This document shows positions 32,351 to 44,250 of a stretch of DNA of 64,000 nucleotides, piece after piece (within the stretch, counting starts at the first letter, position 1; each line of letters opens with the position of its first letter). The notes under the pieces are model-generated. The model worked only from the letters and a program-made list of their open reading frames with translations. It was not told the DNA's origin and made no database searches. The position numbers and the translations under genes were made by a program. The DNA lies in contig PDUO01000021.1 of NCBI GenBank assembly GCA_003008705.1, positions 436,766 to 500,765 of the forward strand. Reading direction: 5' to 3'. This DNA is from Pezicula radicicola. Taxonomy: Eukaryota; Ascomycota; Leotiomycetes; Helotiales; Dermateaceae.

Positions 32351-34467
32351 ACGGCGTAGACGGAAGGAATATTGACTACGGCGTTTTCACGGAGAGAAAA
32401 ATTGCGGCGGTTGCATCTGTGGCGTTCAGGAAAGGCGTAGAGGTGAATATCAATTTATGGACATTGGACGTAGAATACTAGATTCTCAATAACAGGTCGC
32501 CTTTTACAACCCTTCCAATAACCGATATCCATCAACCCGACGATTTCGAACGCGCAAGCCGCCGCAACGTGGGATCAAGGATCTATTGTGGCCTATTCCT
32601 CCGGCCTGTGCCTTTCAGGCGCATATTATACGCCGGCTGGACGTTGACAAAGGTGGCTTGGAGAAGGAATAAAGAGGTTAACCTGCCTGATCAAACTATC
32701 ACAACGGCTGTCCAAACCCCCTTGAAAATTTATTGTTCATACTTTGAAATGGATTAAGATGTTGGATCCCCACAAAACTTACTCAATTGAAGCTCACTAA
32801 CAACTCCTACATGTGGAAATATTTGACAACAAAGGCCATTTTCCTATGCGTGCTTACGGCGTATGATTGTGAAAGCCAACTCTATAGGAACACTGAGATT
32901 TGCTACCCTATCTAGGTTTGTGTACACTCGGCGGCTATTATGCAAGCGCAACATGCGTCTCACAGGCTAGCTGCGGCAGAGAATCGAATTCGGACATCGC
33001 GGCATGAATTGGAGGTTCAAGGGATAAGGAATTTTAGGAAGGTTGCCCACCTACGGCACGTTTTCCTTGCTCCTTCCTGCAACTCTGCATTTGATCAGAC
33101 GTATGGTGTTGTGCTTTGAGGCTCAACTGTCTTCGACAGCCCAATGACTTCCTAGTTTCGCGTAATGGCAGTTTGGATAGGACAAAATGCGAAGGTCGAA
33201 CTTGGGGCTGCATTATTATCATTATGACAGGACCCCATTCCAACAATCATGACTCAATTCCAACGTCTTACGGGCTCGGACTCAAACTGGAGGTACTAGG
33301 TAGGTTCGAGAATCCAAGTCGCCCATTCTCCGCTGCACCTCTGAGGCTTGAATGGGGATCGTCTGCTAAAGGAAACTTTGACCGCCGAAAGTGTGACCCG
33401 GAACCATGAGTTGGGTACAGGCAATTGTCCCCATTTCCAATAGATTTCCTTACCAGAGCGGATGAGCCCGCGAGTGTCTTGTCTGCTGTCAAAGCTCAAT
33501 TGGCCGGCTTCACGAGTCCGTCACAATGTTGGACAAGCTATATGGGTTTCAACCTCTGTGCTGGGATTGGAAACGGCAAGTCGTCTGGTAGCTTGTACCG
33601 CCGCGGGGAGAAAGAGTGTTCTACTTTCGCGATGTCTACATGCTTGTCTGTGTCTATCGCTAAGCGCTGAGAACCCTGCCTGCCCTCTGCAGCCCGCATA
33701 AGCCCACGCTCTCCAAAACTCCTACTGGCTATCTTTCGCAATGCTGGGATGCTGTTGCAAACAGAAGAGACGCGCATCTGCAGTTGTGAGTGGTTGGTTG
33801 CTTCTTTTTGGACTGGGCTGCATGGCATCTCTTCAGACTGCCATCTTACGAAAGTAACCTCTGCAAAATCGCTGCGCACCTCCCCCCCTCATTCGACAGA
33901 AACAAGCCTCAAGCCCACTCCAAGACCATGCTCTAAGCCCAGTCCTCCAGTTCACCAGCATACGATCAGCAGGTCCTCACGGTCCACCGATGCTTTGGAG
34001 CTCGCCACAGGGATACCCCCCGCCCAAGCAGACGTGGTTTATTCTGGTCGTGGACCGTGGACCGTGGACCGCGTTGAACAATCTCCAGAGTACGGTTACG
34101 GCACGGCTTTCCTTTCAACACGGTGAGATTCTGTGAGTGTGAGTGTGAGATATTATCGAACATGCATCATTAATTGAACTACGTGCCACCACCCATTGTA
34201 TGTACATAGGCAGCACTGCCGAAGCAGAAAGCCTGGCAGGAACACCACGCAGGCCGTTGCAGACCTTTTGTTTGCGCAGCTATCTCTCAGCTGTTGCTCC
34301 TCCGAAGCTCCAGCTCCAGCTCCATTCAGCCTTGGGGACACCACACCAACATCAGAAGGCCCTGTCCGCTGTGAACCAGGAAAGCGCTGCGAGCAAGCCT
34401 TCTTACAGTCTGAACCATTTTCAAATCTTACATCCGGATCGTACATCATAACGCTTGCGACCCAAGA
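32351..34467. other. Intergenic region and long leader of the downstream gene
   Basis: At 32305-32672 an alternative frame stays open across an intron-like gap (gtgaat at 32442 to aacag before 32495), but it has no ATG and no recognised family. The rest holds only short overlapping frames. The last several hundred bases before 34468 are pyrimidine-rich and probably form the 5' leader of the next gene. No RNA gene was seen. Confidence 0.45.
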
Positions 34468-36900
34468 ATGGCACTGGAAAGCCCCCTGGTCTCATCAGGA
34501 AATGTTATGTCGGCCTTTTCCCCTTATACAGACTTCTCTATGTCTCCAAGCTCGCCGAATTTGCAAAACTCTCCACGATATCGATCGATGTATGTGTTTT
34601 ATCTTCAGTGCTCTGACCGAATGCTAAATTGTATATATAGGTCGGCCCGCAGCTCCCAGGAGTCGAACTCCTTGCACCCGAACTCAATTGACGGCGGACT
34701 CTCTCCTGGCGGCCAGATGATGAGCCCAAGTGATATGGTGGGGCCATCTCCGGTCACATCAAATGGGACAGAGACAACTGAGATTGAAGATGAGGCTGCA
34801 GAAGATATGCAAGAGGAGGACTCTACTACGAGGCCAGCATCTCAGCAATCTACTGTACGATCTCGCTTTTTTCCCAGTCATGCGGGGCATGCTGATAATA
34901 GTCAGTTTCAGAGGCTCAGTATTCTCAGTACGAGACTACCTGATCACTATCGAAGCACTGGTGAGGATGAGTCCGTATCAGTAATCCATGCGCCAGAGGG
35001 CTATGGCAGTTTTGTAGGTTTCCCGAACTGCCTATGAGGGAGTATATTGCTAATCGATGCAGAAACCTAACAATATCATGGTGGTTGCTCCTCGGTCACC
35101 CGATCGAGCAACTCCTGTTCCGTATAACCACGTCGACGATAGCACTCAAACAACAGATAGGCCGTCTTCCATCAATGTTGACCTAGCAGTTCCTGTGGAT
35201 AAGGTGATTTGAAAATCTCAATCCCAAACCCCAAACTCCTTTCTGATAAGAGCGTAGAATACTCAACCTAGCCCCGTTTCTCCACCTCCAATATCCACAG
35301 ATATAACACCCGTCAAATATGGTCCAGAGCATGCCACCCCAAGAGCCCAAACTCGACAAGAGGTCGAGGCCTTTGACGAGGATAGAAGAACCCCACATCC
35401 TCGGGCCAGCAGTATCGGTAGTCTTGAAGGTAATTGAACAGGATATCAAAATTGCGGACTTTGCTCACAATTCTAGGAATCCCTGAAGATCAGCGGGAGG
35501 CTGAGGAAGATGAGTTTGACCCTCGAATAGTTCATAACCCTAATGAGGAGGTTAATGCACTTAAGACCGCTCTCAATGAATGCTGGACCTTGTGCAACAC
35601 ACTTGCGAGTCTTAGCTCCATCCATCGCGAGAGGATATTCAGTTACTCTGGGACAGGTGATGCCCACGAAAAAGCTTGGAAATGCTGTTGGAAACTTTGT
35701 CAGAAGCTTTATGACAGTCGAGACGAAGATCAAGACTTCCATGTGAGACCAACCCTTGATTTATGTCGAGACTTCTGCCAAGCTCTATTTGATGTACGAC
35801 AACGGAACAACGAAGTCGACGACTCAGTTTTAAGGGTCAGCTTCGAATTGAACAATCATCTTTTCAATACACATGACCGAAATCTTCCTGAAGCCTTCCG
35901 CGAGAGAACGCTGGATTTTTACATCACCTTGTGCCATCGCTTGATGAGACAACGGAACGAGCTCGCAGAAGAAACAGACGCACTACTACGAGCTTGCTGG
36001 TCGTTGGCAGAAATGCTATTCAGTTTACGTCAAAACAAGCGCGAAGGAAAAGCTGCAGATGAAGAGTTGCTTGGGTCTGCCGTACAAGCTTGCTGGGAAC
36101 TTTGTGATTTGTTTAGGGAGGGATGGACCCAAGTTCGACCAGAGCGTGGTACTCCTCGACCAAGTCAGACTACATTTACTCAAACGTCTGATCAGTTGAG
36201 CCGATCATCACACGCAAAAAGCAACAGTATCACAAGCAGTACACTCACATCCTTACCAGAACGGCCAGAAAATCGAGCGCAACAGCAGAATTTCATGCCT
36301 GAAACACCAACAACAGAGTTTGAAGATACTCCTATTTCACCTGAGGAGAATTCACCAAAGATTCCTAATATTCTTGTTCTTGGCACTGATAATACTCGTG
36401 CTGCAAATGCACGATGGTCAAGTGCTACATCAAGTCTTTCCGGCTATTCCCAAGGCAGTAACAAGAGCTCCAGCACAGTAACCACAGCCAACAGCCCAGA
36501 AGACATTAACCTTACTCGCCTGAAAACGCTCATTCTCAAAGCTGCAATGAATGTCGGTTTTGAACGAAAGGCCCCTACATCTTCAGGTCCCAGCGGCTCT
36601 AGTGCTCCAGCTTTACAAAACTTCGTTAAAGCTTTACCGACGGGTTCATTTGGTTCCCTGCCATCACACGCAACACTCCTCACCGCATACCGAAATCTTG
36701 TCCTCTCTGACCCAACTTTCCGATCAGCCAGCTCACTGCCTGCTCAAGGGAAGAAGGCTTCGGCGCATGATGTGGCGAAGAGTGTGAATTGGATGATGAG
36801 AAGCGGACAGTATACCTTTTTGAAAGATCTTTTTAGGTTGGTCTTTGGCTTCCATGTTGATGAGGCTGAGACGAGAAAGCATGTTAGTATTACGGTTTGA
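34468..36900 (+). CDS. Conserved filamentous-fungal protein of unknown function
   Basis: Exons: 34468-34589, 34641-35013, 35063-35203, 35258-35429, 35477-36900, 743 aa. The first 280 residues are rich in Ser, Pro, Thr and Asp and look disordered (MSAFSPYTDFSMSPSSPNLQ). A helical, cysteine- and tryptophan-rich domain follows, with repeated patterns such as ALNECWTLCNTLASL, AWKCCWKLCQKLYD, LDLCRDFCQALFDVR, LRACWSLAEMLFSLR and AVQACWELCDLFREGW. These resemble one another and suggest an alpha-solenoid of about six helix pairs. A Ser-rich linker and a C-terminal globular part (LIILKAAMNVG-like, HDVAKSVNWMMRSGQYTFLK) complete it. I recall homologues in Pezizomycotina but no assigned function. All exon joins are in frame. 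Confidence 0.75.
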
Positions 36901-38041
36901 TCGGTTCCACAAGCTGAAAGAAAAACACCGACAACAAAATTCGGAAATTCATACGACAAACGCAACAGAGGGAAGTTTTTCTACGTGGCAAGCGGTTGGT
37001 AGAAAGCATAAGAAAAGTGTGCGAGTCTGGCGACATTCGTCAAGGTAGATTGGATACCAATGGGAGGCATATCTTTACATTCGTTTTAGCAAGGAAGTTG
37101 GTGGTGTCTTATGCTTTAGATACCCCCTGTAGCTAGTTAGGCGCAAAAATGGGTTGGCCCTTATATAGGCGTTGGAGGATATATATGTCGATCTCAGGAT
37201 TTACAGAAGCATTTCTATACGAGGTTTTTCAAATTCTCGCCACATTTCTATCTTACGAATCTTCACCAGACCTTTTTGAAGACTCTGCTTTCTTTTTCCA
37301 TTTGAATATTGGATTCTACGGCACTTCAGGCTGGTTATAAAATGGCGGATCTGTTCCGATAAGCCGAAGGCTAAGTACCTAGTTACCTACTCGGTGTGCA
37401 TCGTGTTAGAAAAAATCGTGTCTGTGGCGTTCTCCACCAGATGCAAGAGTATTGCTGGGCGCTTACAGGAGTGTTACCTGCTTTGCCTGCTTGTCTGCTA
37501 ATGCATGTCATCGTAAAGGGTTGGATCCCTAGTGGGTCAGGTGTTGCTCGCTTACGCTTACTTATTACAACATGAGATCAAGAGGAGTTCTGCACTAAAC
37601 TGCATCTCATCTTATCGCTATTGGAAAAGAAAGCTGCAGATAAACGATAGACGCGTTTGTTGCTCAATGCGTTGGTCTGGATGACTTGACTCGGATTTCT
37701 TAGCTGCAGGATAGCCGCTTTGTTGAATTCGATTCTGGCCATTTGCCACTCTTTATATTTCTACGTTGAAGTGTTTTCTGGTGTAATTGTCTAATGCTTA
37801 CTTTTTGGCATTTGTGAATGCTATCCCTTGGAATATCTGCCACTTGTACAGGGATTGAACACTCTGCTCGTCTATGAATCGCTTAACGGGTCTCAGAGGC
37901 AAATGCATGAAATGTATTGGCTGAAAAGTGTCGTGTTAGTTCAACACCACAGTGCACGTCCTACAGGCGAAAGCTTTGGCAGAGATTCTAAGGAAGGGAT
38001 ATCTCTGTCCTTTAATGTCAGAAATTGGTGGCTTATTCGTA

Positions 38042-38068
38042 CGACCAAATCGACCAAATCGACCAAAT
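38042..38068. repeat. 9-bp tandem repeat, 3 copies
   Basis: cgaccaaat is repeated three times in perfect tandem. Confidence 0.85.
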
Positions 38069-38414
38069 CACCTACTAGTACAACGTCGCCTTCCAAACAT
38101 CCTCAGCTCTCGGTACTCTCTTAGTCACACAATCCACTTTCACCGCCTCGATCTCAACTTACTTTTTTCAGCTCGTCCTTTTACCTTTCTCATCAGCCTC
38201 AGCTTTCAGTTCTTTCTCAGTCACACAAACGCTCTTGCGGGTGACTAGTCCCACCTTTGTAAGCTCTGAGACAATTCACTCTCAGTTAACCTTCAAGTTC
38301 CTTCCTTCGGCTCAAGATTTCCTCTAGTGCTCCAACTTCAATACCCACCATACGTATCACACAGCAACCTCAGCTTTTACGATCTCACATACCTATATCA
38401 CAAAAGAGTGCCCC

Positions 38415-38640
38415 ATGGGCCCTAAGGATTAGGTATTAGCAGATGAATTGACCAAAAACCTTGACGAAAATACCAATGCGCCAGTTATAAATAGCGAGGA
38501 ACAGTGGAAATAGACGGAGGCCCAACAAAACAAATGGAAACTAGGAATACTAAGATGACAGAGAAGATGTCTAATGTTTCAATCCCAATAATCCAGATGG
38601 TAAATGGAGCAGTCACAAACTCCAGGCACTGAGCAGTTCG
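38415..38640 (+). pseudogene. Possible decayed gene start (relic)
   Basis: A CT-rich stretch of about 300 bp, like the leaders of nearby real genes, ends in CCCCATGG at 38411-38418. The frame from that ATG reads MGPKD, stop, VLADELTKNLDENTNAPVIN then SEEQWK, stop, TEAQQNKWKLGILR, stop. The segments between stops have coding-like polar composition. The first two stops are TAG codons that a single C-to-T change from CAG would produce. This fits a gene disabled by RIP-like mutation, but no family is recognised, so it may be chance. Confidence 0.3.
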
Positions 38641-39549
38641 TCATTGAGGGAAGACGAATCCTCCCGCTCCATCCAAAGTTTTCAAGCTTCAAGTTTGAGA
38701 ATTAAATATAGAATCTTATTTTAGTTTTAAGTTTTCTAACTGTTGTTGCCAAATCGGTTCTTGTTGTCATTTATGGGTAGAAATTTTGATCTATGAAAAT
38801 AGAATTGAAAAGGTAAGGCCAAAGGGACGAGAAATCGTCGGGGCCAAAAGATGTTGTTGGTTACAAATAGGATTGAAAGGGTAAGACGAGCGGGAGGAAT
38901 GCTTTTGGGAGGCTATGACATCGTTGATTGTAAGTGTGGCAGTGGTATGGAACAAGGTCCATATGATGATGAGAATTGCGGCCAGATCCATCATAATGGT
39001 GCACGAAGATATGCAAGAGGTATGTAAGAGATATGGTCTTTTTAGTATTGGTTTGCACTCTAACAAATTACGCTTTGCACTGTGCCTATTCTTCAAAAAT
39101 GGCATAAATATATCCAATCTTCGGGTTTAGTTAGGTTCTAAGTAAATGTAGGTAGCATGTCTTGGCTTCCTTCGCACTCACTAACTAATCCGAAGTATTA
39201 GGACCAGATAGAGAACTCCACCTACCTTCCTCTTACATAATGGAGAGTTTAAAGAGTGCGGACAGCATTCTATACACTGCAGTATCTTAGCCTCGAAGTA
39301 TTCCTTGCTCAAAATCCAAATTTCCATTATGGAACAACCACTCTTATAAACCTTTATAAACTCTTGGCATCTTATTATTCCCTTCACCTTCACATCTGGT
39401 AGTCATCTTGCTTAGCTTTAGCTTTGCCTTCGACTTTTATAGATTATAAAGAGACGGCATACATACTTAACTAATGTAACTCCGATGTTTATTTCATACC
39501 ATTTATTTCACTTTACTCATTACCTCGCTTAAATCCCTGTCTACTGCTT

Positions 39550-40215
39550 TTCACCATCATTATCTTCTTCAACAATATCAAAGCACTCTTAGAGATATGT
39601 TACTGCTCGTCTAATCTTATTTTGAATGCAATTAACTTTTAGGCTCCTACTTCCCCAACATTTCTCACTTCTTTCTATCTCCGTTGGTCCTTATCATCTT
39701 TCTGGATAGGCTCAACTCAGGTAAATGTTGTACTACTCCTTCGCTTATGGAACCTCATTCTTACTCCTAATAATATTTAGGTTCTTAGATTTCAAAGGCC
39801 ACTACACACTTCTCATTCCTATTCGCTGCACTCTCATCATCTCCATCAACAACCTCAACTTAGGTAAGTATCATACTACTCTCTGCTCATCGAATCCTAT
39901 TTTTCCTTCTCCTAATTTTAAAATTCTTAGTTCCCTTTGCCGCAGTCTTTATCATCCTTTTTAACGATCTCAACTTTAGTGAGTGTCATATATTAATACT
40001 CCTTTGCTCGTCGAAACTTATCCTTACTCCGACCAACTCTTAGATTCTTAATTTTGAAAAACTACAACACACTTCTGGGTTACCCCCGCTACAGTCTTTA
40101 TCATCTTTCTCAACAATCTCAACTTAGGTAAGTAATATGTTATTTGATTCTCGAAACTTATTCTTCCTCCTATTAACTTCAAGGTTATTAGATTTCAAAA
40201 ACCACTACACGCTTC
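39550..40215. repeat. Tandem units (115-149 bp) containing intron-like signals
   Basis: The segment caacttaggtaagt and variants recurs at about 39721, 39864, 39979 and 40128 (position of the gt). Each copy is followed by tactactc..gctc.tcgaa.c, ttctcctaatt or ttactccgacc, and an attcttag or ttattag end, then ctrcagtctttatcatc. So each unit carries a splice-donor-like gtaagt and, 60-80 nt later, a cttag acceptor. The array lies directly upstream of the second DUF7918 gene. Confidence 0.6.
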
Positions 40216-40480
40216 ACGTTTTCATCTTCTGCGGTCTTCATCTTCTCCGGTTTTCATCATCCGCAAAACCTCAGCATTAGTGGCATTCAACCTCACATCA
40301 TCAACAGGTTCCACTACTCTCTTCTCAAGAGACACCTGACCTCACCTCATCTTTACAACGACTCACCTTTCACTTGTTATCCCTCTATCATCAAGCAACA
40401 ACCTTCTGGCCCCTCACTCATCACTCCAACACCCCATTCTCAAATTCTTACGTATCATCTAATCCCCTAAAATAGCAAGA

Positions 40481-42383
40481 ATGGCAATCCATCCCGGGCT
40501 CCCAGGCATCAGCATAACACTGCACAGCTCCGCCACCCAACTAACAGAACACAACCCACCACCAGAGACAATCACCCCCAAAGACCCAAACATCACAACA
40601 ACATATGTCGAGTCTATAGCTGGTTCAACTTTCGAATTCCATTTAAAGGTTGAGAAACCATATCAGCATGATTGTCCGTTACTCAGTTTTCACTTTGTGA
40701 TCAATGGACAGGACGATGGTGTTGGACAGTAAGTTTTCACTTTTCACTGTTCACTTTTCACTTTCCACATCCCTCTTCTTTCTTTTCACCACTAGTTCTT
40801 GAACACACTATTCCGATATTCCGCCTATCCCTACATCCCTAGTACAATTCTGCCTGGATTTTGCGTCTTCGATAGTCACTAAAAACAGAAATCACCACAG
40901 ACTATGCGGACATACCCGCGAATACCTCGACCGTAACGGAAAATGGGAGTGCGCCGTGCCTGGCTGGGAGGTAATTGATGAGAATGGCATGACCAATCTA
41001 CATAAATTTGTGTTTACTTCATTGAAGATAGATGATCAACTTAGTATTTCCCATTTCATTTCTTCTTACTCAACCCCATTCTCTCTCTACAACTACTAAC
41101 AGTGCCAACCCACTCACCCAGACTCCCACAACGACGCACTCTCCCACCTCACACGCTCCGAACTCCACGATCTACAACAAAAAATCGGCACAATCGACGT
41201 TGAAATCTACCGCGTCCGGTATAAACCCAATGCCATTCTTCAAACGTCTAGAAAACGAAGGAGAGGAGCTGTCAGATACCCAGAAATGGAAACGGGGCGG
41301 CAATGGTGGGAAGTTGGAAAACAGATTACTGCTGCGAGTGAGGAGGGTTTTAAGAAGTTGATGGGTGGAAAAGCCATTTCGTTGGGTGTTGAGTAAGTTT
41401 GAGCCTTTCGTTCTTTTTCTTCTCATCTAGTTCTTCTGCTGTTGCTAACTGAAGACCAACCACTGTAGTCTCCAAGAAGCTGCTCTGGAAGAAGCTCAGC
41501 TTCACTGTAAAATTGATCCTCTTGATGGCTGGGATAATCCTCTTGCCATATTTCGGTTTCTATACCGTTCTAAAGGTACGTCTCAAGCATCATCACATCT
41601 CTCATCTCTTCCCATCCTCCATCCCCAACCAGTCAGTCTCTTTCCCCAAAAGGAGAAATATACGTATATATGCTAATACCTACCTCCTCCAAACAGAAGA
41701 TCTCAAACGCGAACTAATAATCCCCCGCACACCATCACCCTCGCCATTGCACTCACCAGTCGAAACAGCAGCATCCCAAAATCTACAAACCTTCTCAGAC
41801 ATACCCGAAGACGAAATCCAATATCTCGCAGAAATCGCACACCTCAAAAATGAATACCACAAAAAGCTAGCCGCCAAAAGAGACGGTATCCAATATATAA
41901 AAACTCTCTTTGAAAGCTTATCCCCTGAACAAGTAAGAGAGCTCGCGAGGGCACAATTTGGGGGTTCGAATGAAGAGAATGGTGGGTTAAAGAGGGAGGC
42001 TAGATTTAAGGTAAGTTTGCAGCCTAGAAATTTACTCGTAGAGTTGGTGTTTAGGAAGAGATATAACTAATAAAAAACAGAAGGAACATCTTAACATCAA
42101 ATCAGAATTCCAACCCCTTTCAAACCAGCGTCAGACCTCTCTACCACCGAGAAATCACCATCAAGCACCGAGAGAAACCCAGCGAGACGGCAGAACATAT
42201 ATTGAACTATCTGATGACGATGAAGAGGATGATGACGAGCCTGAAGTCCTGAAGACTAGGGTAAAGAAGAGGAAACTTATAACACGCGGCGAGATGGAGA
42301 GAGCAAGGGAGAGAGAGACACCAATGGATATTGCGCTGAGGGCTCTTCGTGCTAGGTTGCAGCGCAGTGCCGTGAGGAGATGA
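40481..42383 (+). CDS. DUF7918-family protein (copy B)
   Basis: Exons: 40481-40728, 40901-41043, 41122-41392, 41469-41575, 41697-42010, 42081-42383, 461 aa. The start MAIHPGLPGISITLHS parallels copy A's MAVLDVLPGIEVGV. Shared landmarks follow: STFEFHLKVEKPYQHDCPLL, KWECAVPGWEV, TIDVEIYRVRY, and GWDNPLAIFRFLYRSK against DGPDRPVAIFKFKYRSK. The intron after YRSK has the same position and phase (1) in both copies, which supports common descent; copy B has an additional intron inside the first exon region. The C-terminal third is unique, with an acidic stretch (ELSDDDEEDDDEPEV) and a basic end (RVKKRKLITRGEMER), probably nuclear. The two copies differ greatly, so the duplication is old. Function unknown. 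Confidence 0.78.
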
Positions 42384-42783
42384 TAGACGGTTTTTATATA
42401 GGGAGCTAGGGAATGAACCGTAGGTCGGGTGGCGTATGTGGAAATCGGCATTCTTTCGAATATAGAGCAAGCAAGCATGAACTTCCATACTTTCATACTT
42501 TATTAGTAGCAACAATCAATGAATTGCGTAGATCAGAGTGATCAACTAGGCCTTCTTACCCGAAATATAACTGGCATATCCTTTGCTCTTGATAAACTAC
42601 AACGTAATAGGGAAGAACGCCGCGCCTTGCTCTACCCCAATAATTTCTACAACGTCCATCCATTCACACCCCACATCATCATCGCCTTATTTTTAACGCA
42701 CCCGTCCTGCCACTATACCACTTCCTCTACCTAGGTCATGCCCAGAAACCTCAGATATTATTTCTTCACTAAGCAAGCAATAT
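42384..42783. other. Convergent 3' intergenic region
   Basis: This 400-bp gap lies between the stops of the DUF7918-B and BAP31-like genes. No gene or repeat is seen. Confidence 0.45.
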
Positions 42784-43652
42784 TTACCTATCCTTCTTTG
42801 GGGTGCCATCGGCTTGAGTGGCAGAGTACTTATCACTCAAGTTCGAGTACTCCTTGTTCAAACCCTCAGCCTGCTTCTTCAAGGTCTGCAAATCACGATC
42901 CTTCTCGGCCAACTCCTTGCGCAGCCTGCCAATCTCTCCAGCATTACCAGCATTGTCAAGCTTCTCGCTTTGCTTTCCAGAGGCCTTTGCGTCACCTTCG
43001 TATTTCTTGACCTTCTCCTCGAGACGGAGGACATCGAGAATCATGGTGTAGGTGCGGTTGAGGATAAGGGAAAGGAAGAGCGTGAAGCCACAGAGGTACA
43101 TGTTACGTTGGGAGTAGAACTTTCGAGCTTGTACTTCCATACGTTCGTGTCCGAGGACGCCGGCTCTGTTGCTTGTAAGTTATGAGAATTTGTGCTGCAT
43201 AGGCTGGGACTGGAAGATATAGCTTACCCTTGATTGCTGTCGCGTGCTTCGGCGAGCTCGACTTGAACACGGTAGACCCGATTGACCGAATCAATGAAGA
43301 GAATGAGGATGAAGATGAATGTTATCTTCATTCCATATTGTAATTTGGCTACCAAGGGACTCTCGCTGCTGTATGCTTGTGAGTAGACGGATTTGCTAAA
43401 AGGAGCGAGGGATCGCACATGAAAGTAAAGAGCTTTCGGCGGACGGTGAATGGAAGTGGGACAATGAGTGCGCAGAAGATTGCCATCTCGGCGACGAGAA
43501 GCGCAAAGACCTGTGTTGATGCTTGTTAGTATGATCTTCGTGGTCGTGTGGCGGTGGAGACTTGGATCTGCCGGAATGGACTGTCATGGTGCGGTGGGAA
43601 TGAAGGATTGTAAGGTATAAGAAGAGCTTACAAGACTGTAATAGAGCGTCAT
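42784..43652 (-). CDS. YET3: BAP31/Yet-family endoplasmic reticulum membrane protein
   Basis: Exons: 43652-43632, 43510-43419, 43368-43228, 43165-42784, 211 aa (yeast Yet1 and Yet3 are 206 and 203). Three N-terminal membrane segments are visible: MTLYYSLVFALLVAEMAIFC, ITFIFILILFIDSVNRVYRV and MYLCGFTLFLSLILNRTY. The loop after the first is the family's PLPFTVRRKLFTFI. A cytosolic coiled coil follows (LRLEEKVKKYEGDAKAS ... EIGRLRKELAEKDRDLQTLK). The protein ends KKDR, a dilysine KKxx signal for retrieval to the ER. BAP31 proteins act in ER export and quality control; yeast Yet3 associates with the INO1 regulators Opi1 and Scs2. Which Yet paralogue it matches is uncertain, so the symbol is provisional. 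Confidence 0.88.
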
Positions 43653-44250
43653 GTTGGCGTAGTGCGACTTTTTGTCCGTGGATTATGGGTTGTTGGATAT
43701 GTGTCCTGCTCAAACAGGATGATCAGCTTCGTTGGCAATCTCTGCTTCCGCTCGTTGAGTACAGCAAAGATGATATACTGTTGTCTTAGGACAAGTATTG
43801 CACTTACAGTCCTCGAGAAGATCTCAAGCGGTGGTCGGGCGTACTTTGCTTGTTGTTAATGGTACAAGTGTCCAGAACAAAGCAAAGGGGATGTTGTTGA
43901 CGAGAGGGTTTTGCGGGCTGCCTGAGTAGCTCCAAGCTCCAACGTCATTCCTCCTCAGCCACTTTCTGCTTTGGCGAATCAAGGTCAAAGGGGCGCAGTT
44001 CGGGCCAGGCTAATCACGTGATTAAACGAATCATCTTCCTCTTGATTTCCAGCAATTCAACCTTTTAGAGGTGAGCCTCTTGATTCAATTTTTTTTAATA
44101 CCGTACGCTATATGCTATTTGTACTCATTTACTTGTGTAAATTAGTCCTCTTTTTAGTTCGTTGTCCTCCGTCCCGTAAGATGTAAGCAAATGCAATGAT
44201 GCTTTAAAGCCAACGCCAGCCATTCCAGATGCAGCCTCCACAATGCTTGT
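43653..44250. other. Intergenic region: BAP31 promoter / DUS3 3' side
   Basis: These 598 bp have no coding signal. They contain a cacgtg-like element (atcacgtgatt) at 44014-44024, a symmetrical motif that bZIP or bHLH factors can bind, but whether it is used is unknown. Confidence 0.4.

Larger units (their letters stand above)
36901..40480. other. 3.6-kb spacer with gene relic and intron-like repeats
   Basis: No intact gene is evident. Separate entries cover the 9-bp repeat at 38042, the possible relic at 38415 and the tandem units at about 39550-40215. The bases just before 40481 are a CT-rich leader. A 108-codon frame on the minus strand (38791-39117) has no recognised content. Confidence 0.5.

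Noticed and set aside
34196..34627. 143-codon frame before and over the start of the 34468 gene
   Set aside because: It runs in another frame through the first exon and intron of the supported gene, with leader-like composition.
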